DNA of 35,941 nt from Promethearchaeota archaeon (GTDB lineage: Archaea; Asgardarchaeota; Lokiarchaeia; Sigynarchaeales; SOKP01), in assembly GCA_016839425.1 (NCBI GenBank), contig JAEOUI010000250.1, positions 1 through 35,941 of the forward strand, written 5' to 3'. Numbering within the stretch: position 1 is the stretch's first letter; each line of letters starts with the position of its first letter. The notes beneath the pieces were generated by a model, which was given only the letters and a program-made list of their open reading frames with translations, did no database searches and was not told where the DNA came from. The translations under genes were made by a program, and so were the position numbers. This document shows, in pieces, positions 34,307 to 35,941 of this stretch.

Positions 34307-35278
34307 ATGGCGCGAAAATACTTGTTTGGATTTAGGCTTGTGAATGGTGTTATATTTCTCGTAGTTTTATCAATATTTTTTACTGTCTTTGATTATTTGG
34401 CAATTCTTTACACGGATAACGGAGAACCTGCCATTGTTGCGTTTATTTTTTCGATTAAAAATGTTTTAACATATTTCGTGTTTATCATCATATATGGAAT
34501 TGGTTTTGGGGTTTCTTATATCGTTACTTTCGGACAACCACAGTCCGTAGCAGCGGTTACTTCGTTTTTTAGATATTTATTTAGTTCTTGGTTTAGTTTT
34601 TCTACAACAACGGGTGAAGCTCCCGATTTTGATCATATTTTAGACGAAGTTTTGGAAGAATTGCAAATCTTTCTTTCTGATTTATATTTGGTCGTGTTCC
34701 AAATCTGTTTTATAATTGCTATCGTATACGCAATACGGGCTATTTATAAGAGCAACCCAAAATACAACCTTAGGTCGATCGGAAGTTTGATGTTGATGAT
34801 AATAATACCTGTTATGGTTTTTGGATTTAAAGATATATTAAATTTATTTGGATTTGATGCAGATCTTTTAATACCACAACTCGCAAACATTCCCGATCCC
34901 GTAAGTCCTAGCGTTCATGATCTCCCTATCGACAATTTTTTCTTGTTTATTGGTAGTTCGATTGTTGGTCTCGCTATATTCGCCTATATTTATTTAGAAC
35001 TTGCTTTCCAAATTAATTACACGGACTTGGTTAGCAAACCTTCCCTTGAAAGAAGCGATCGTCTGGAAGCACAATTGAGGTTGCTAAAACGAGAATCTGC
35101 TCATGTGATTGCAAATGTCGATAAGATCAAGGAGGAAGCTAAAAAAAGAAAAGAAGAATTAGAATTAAAAAAAGAAACGGTTGGGAAGGTTTTCACGAGC
35201 ACGATAAGCTCTGGTTTTTCGTATGTCAAGGAAATGATAGAAAAAAAAAACTCGAGGCTGAAGAAAAGAAACTCGTAA
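34307..35278 (+). CDS. Multi-pass membrane protein, 5' part of a frameshifted gene
   Basis: 323 residues as written, starting three bases after the DUF58 stop with GGGAAGG upstream. Five hydrophobic helices (about 12-34, 48-75, 126-147, 158-180, 213-237) are followed by a charged coiled coil (about 245-300). I recognise no named family. The frame ends at a TAA at 35276-35278 shortly after an A10 run (35241-35250). Beyond that run, another frame continues the same charged coiled-coil character without a break and then adds two more membrane helices. An eleventh A would join MIEKK to KLEAEEKKLV in one protein of about 491 residues. I read this as the first two thirds of one gene at the end of the MoxR/DUF58 block. 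Confidence 0.8.
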   Translation: MARKYLFGFRLVNGVIFLVVLSIFFTVFDYLAILYTDNGEPAIVAFIFSIKNVLTYFVFIIIYGIGFGVSYIVTFGQPQSVAAVTSFFRYLFSSWFSFSTTTGEAPDFDHILDEVLEELQIFLSDLYLVVFQICFIIAIVYAIRAIYKSNPKYNLRSIGSLMLMIIIPVMVFGFKDILNLFGFDADLLIPQLANIPDPVSPSVHDLPIDNFFLFIGSSIVGLAIFAYIYLELAFQINYTDLVSKPSLERSDRLEAQLRLLKRESAHVIANVDKIKEEAKKRKEELELKKETVGKVFTSTISSGFSYVKEMIEKKNSRLKKRNS

Positions 35279-35784
35279 CAGCGGCATCCAAGACTAGAAG
35301 ATTAGGTCGTTTTATTGAACGCCTTTTCCAGGAAGATCCAGAGGCCGAAGATACGATTACTGCGAAAACAGCTGCCCCTAGGGCTACTCATCTTGCTAAA
35401 TCAACAATCATTAATTTCTCTGTTCGACTAGTGCTTCTCCTCATCATTAGTTTTATCATCATTCATCCCGAGTGGTTCCTCACCAATTTATTCCAATTAC
35501 CTCCTGCTATCAGTGATAGTGTAGTGATACAAAGCTCCCCCGAAGCTATCATTGTTTTATTGCTTCCGATTATCGTTGTTATTCCTGTTATTGCACAAGC
35601 AATCTCTTATATGAAACATAGAAACCTTATGATTCGATTGAAACAAGAGGGAAAGATCAAACAGATACTTACAACGGTTGGGGATTATGTTAAAATTGAA
35701 GAAGAAAAGCCAGAAGAGGAGAGCAAGGATCAAGCAAGTGCCGAACCCTCTCTCTCTCCAGAAACCTCTCCGGAAACACCGTGA
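35251..35784 (+). CDS. 3' part of the frameshifted multi-pass membrane protein
   Basis: This frame has no start codon that fits. The first ATG-like candidate, a TTG/CTG/ATT-type codon near 35431, lies inside a membrane helix, whereas the frame is open back through the A10 run at 35241-35250. From 35251 it reads LEAEEKKLVTAASKTRRLG, then an acidic linker and a membrane helix (VRLVLLLIISFIIIHPEW). A short outside loop and a second helix (AIIVLLLPIIVVIPVIAQAI) follow, and the protein ends in an acidic Glu/Ser/Pro tail. It completes the protein begun at 34307. If the break is real, this portion would be lost unless ribosomes or RNA polymerase slip on the A run. Six bases separate its stop from the end of the convergent cofD-like gene. 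Confidence 0.7.
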   Translation, partial: LEAEEKKLVTAASKTRRLGRFIERLFQEDPEAEDTITAKTAAPRATHLAKSTIINFSVRLVLLLIISFIIIHPEWFLTNLFQLPPAISDSVVIQSSPEAIIVLLLPIIVVIPVIAQAISYMKHRNLMIRLKQEGKIKQILTTVGDYVKIEEEKPEEESKDQASAEPSLSPETSPETP

Positions 35785-35790
35785 TTATTA

Positions 35791-35941
35791 TTAATATAAT
35801 TCCAGATCCAAAACAAATCTCGCTAATTTTTCTTTTTTAATTTGATCGTTCATTATCGTATTATAGCGATGAGTAATAATCCCTAAATCCTCGATTTCAG
35901 ATTTTCGCTCGGAGTCGTCGTTGTCAATTATGAAATGTGAG
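35791..35941 (-). CDS. C-terminal end of a probable 2-phospho-L-lactate transferase (CofD), truncated by the window
   Basis: Only the last 49 residues are visible, reading leftwards from the window edge to a TAA at 35793-35791. The segment FIIDNDDSERKSEIEDLGI, then a short strand, IMNDQIKKEKLARFVLD and a short tail, follow the ending I remember for CofD: a Rossmann strand, an acidic loop, a strand, then 'M-x-D/S ... K-x-R/K-L-A-R'. CofD joins the lactyl or phosphoenolpyruvyl group to the deazaflavin Fo in coenzyme F420 synthesis. With so little sequence this is a suggestion, not a firm call; the coding frame itself is fairly secure. Confidence 0.5.
   Translation of the reverse strand, partial: SHFIIDNDDSERKSEIEDLGIITHRYNTIMNDQIKKEKLARFVLDLELY

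Overview
This window looks like AT-rich archaeal DNA, most probably from an Asgard (Lokiarchaeia-like, Promethearchaeota) genome. Archaeal hallmarks are DNA topoisomerase VI, a single MCM helicase gene carrying an intein, a GINS-like gene, LysW-type amino-acid biosynthesis genes, and TATA/BRE-like promoters with GGTG/GGAG ribosome sites. The Asgard reading rests mainly on a Rab/Ras-like small GTPase with all five G motifs, convergent with mcm. It is inference from gene content, because no rRNA or tRNA is present.

Layout. 1-1544: the 3' part of an unrecognised large protein. 1527-7015, all on the minus strand: a UbiA prenyltransferase, the lysK-lysZ-lysX genes of the carrier-protein lysine/arginine pathway (no lysW, lysY or lysJ nearby), and coaBC of coenzyme A synthesis. 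A 404-base non-coding gap follows. 7420-12263 (plus): a topoisomerase VI operon with an unusually large B subunit, the A subunit, and a translationally coupled helical protein of unknown role. 12295-12849 (minus): a GINS-like replisome subunit. 12964-16317 (plus): a multi-pass membrane protein with a very long HEAT-repeat tail. 16468-20217 (plus): MCM with a homing-endonuclease intein in the P-loop. 20214-20771 (minus): the small GTPase, divergent from an HDAC-family deacetylase (21058-22152). 22342-23193: a proline-rich, coiled-coil, zinc-ribbon protein.

23398-35784 is one long plus-strand block that I read as a membrane/surface module of the MoxR-DUF58-transglutaminase type: a giant transglutaminase-fold protein with tandem beta-sandwich repeats, a second beta-sandwich protein with a DUF4129-like tail, a free-standing DUF4129-like protein, a DUF4350-like membrane protein, a MoxR AAA+ ATPase, DUF58, and a multi-pass membrane protein. 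In the giant protein the transglutaminase Cys and His are both replaced by Tyr, so the domain is probably non-catalytic. The right edge holds the 3' end of a probable cofD on the minus strand.

Reading-frame anomalies recur. Two genes are each one base out of frame at poly-A runs (A15 at 27978-27992, A10 at 35241-35250). Two others (top6B and DUF58) have conserved N-terminal sequence upstream of any ATG/GTG/TTG and may start at ATT. These could be one-base undercounts in an assembly, or real slippage and non-AUG initiation; the sequence alone cannot decide. No rRNA, tRNA, CRISPR array or insertion sequence was seen.
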